From Dehalococcoidales bacterium (GTDB lineage: Bacteria > Chloroflexota > Dehalococcoidia > Dehalococcoidales > ARS1013), in assembly GCA_002690375.1 (NCBI GenBank), contig NZEH01000050.1, positions 16,434 through 22,856 of the forward strand: 6,423 nt of DNA, written 5' to 3'. The notes beneath the pieces are model-generated. The model was not told the origin of the DNA. It ran no database searches and saw only the letters and a list, made by a program, of their open reading frames with translations. Positions 6,008 to 6,423 of the stretch are shown piece after piece. Numbering within the stretch: the first letter of the stretch is position 1; every line of letters starts with the position of its first letter. The position numbers and the translations under genes were made by a program.

Positions 6008-6423
6008 TTGCATAGATCAAACGAACCCAACGGCACGAACGAACCCAACGGCACGAACGAACCCAACGGCGCGCTGAGGAGAATATTGACCAATTTGTTG
6101 GATATGTTGAAAGCTCATCCAATTATTATCAGCATTACCGTTGTACTGCTGCTCGTCTTAGCCGGCGTTGGTTATGCCCTGCTCACCGATTCTTCGGTGA
6201 TAGAGCCTCCACCACAAAACACTCCACCTGCGGATACGCCAACACCAACACAATATACTCTAACCATCAATACGTCAGGCAATGGCACAACTACTGGTGC
6301 CGGTACCTACGACGAGGGCACAGCAGTACCTATCACCGCCACACCAGCTTCAGGCTGGGAATTCGTTAACTGGACCGGTGATATTGGGGGAATAGGCAAC
6401 ATCAACTTAGCCAGTACCACCAT
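6008..6423 (+). CDS. Membrane-anchored protein with InlB B-repeat-like extracellular domain (3' truncated by window edge)
   Basis: The open frame runs from TTG 6008 off the right edge (138 whole codons visible). In order it has a polar N-terminal tail with three copies of NEPNGT/A (residues 5-22), a short basic segment (LRR, LKAHP), one strong hydrophobic helix at about 38-58, and a proline/threonine-rich linker (66-81). A beta-rich module then starts at YTLTI (83), with the pattern GxGTTTGAGTYDEGTAV...ATPASGWEFVNWTGDI. That pattern matches the divergent InlB B-repeat (Flg_new-like) modules of surface proteins. The helix is probably an uncleaved signal anchor: tail inside, repeat domain outside. 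Likely role is surface display or adhesion, but the rest of the protein is unseen. The start is uncertain: TTG 6086 or ATG 6104 in the same frame would drop the NEPNGT repeats yet keep the helix. Confidence 0.75.
   Translation, partial: MHRSNEPNGTNEPNGTNEPNGALRRILTNLLDMLKAHPIIISITVVLLLVLAGVGYALLTDSSVIEPPPQNTPPADTPTPTQYTLTINTSGNGTTTGAGTYDEGTAVPITATPASGWEFVNWTGDIGGIGNINLASTT
6020..6073 (+). repeat. Three tandem 18-bp repeats encoding NEPNGT
   Basis: AACGAACCCAACGGCACG occurs at 6020-6037 and 6038-6055, and again at 6056-6073 with one change (ACG to GCG, Thr to Ala). The unit is a multiple of three, so copy-number changes would lengthen or shorten the N-terminal tail without shifting the frame. 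If translation begins at 6086, the repeats would lie in the untranslated leader instead. Confidence 0.95.

Overview
This 6.4 kb window looks like ordinary chromosomal DNA of a bacterium with moderate GC content. The single-chain (eukaryote/archaea-type) glycyl-tRNA synthetase, the start codons (TTG and GTG as well as ATG), the clear Shine-Dalgarno sites, and the adjacent zinc-ribbon and InlB-type-repeat membrane proteins fit a Chloroflexota (Dehalococcoidia-like) sediment or groundwater genome. That assignment is an inference from gene style. No rRNA, marker phylogeny or mobile element is present to fix it.

Layout, left to right. (1) The 3' end of glyQS on the plus strand (1-257), followed by a 145-base gap without a gene. 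(2) A plus-strand pair: an SbcD/Mre11-type nuclease (403-1641, TTG start) and a COG1926-type phosphoribosyltransferase (1708-2403, GTG start). (3) A minus-strand block converging on that pair with only 3 bases between stop codons. Read in its own direction it runs hpt (5253-4720), ade (4720-3014) and a GyrI-like ligand-binding protein (2925-2407). (4) A divergent intergenic region near 5254-5388 with a good promoter candidate for each direction. (5) A plus-strand pair of small membrane proteins: a double zinc-ribbon protein with a C-terminal membrane helix (5389-5877), and the start of a membrane-anchored protein with an InlB B-repeat-like domain that runs off the right edge (6008-6423).

The clearest functional unit is hpt-ade. 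Adenine deaminase makes hypoxanthine from adenine, and hypoxanthine phosphoribosyltransferase converts hypoxanthine to IMP. The two reading frames share one base (TAATG), so they are probably co-transcribed and translationally coupled, giving a two-step adenine salvage route. The hpt promoter candidate (TGGACA-17-TATAAT) ends only 12 bases before the preferred ATG, which predicts a very short or nearly absent leader and argues for the 177-residue Hpt over the longer TTG-started form.

I see no CRISPR array, phage, insertion sequence, toxin-antitoxin pair or obvious new defence system. The points most worth a second look are the sbcD gene with no sbcC next to it, the almost gapless convergent junction, the predicted short-leader hpt promoter, and the in-frame 18-bp triple repeat at the start of the last protein.
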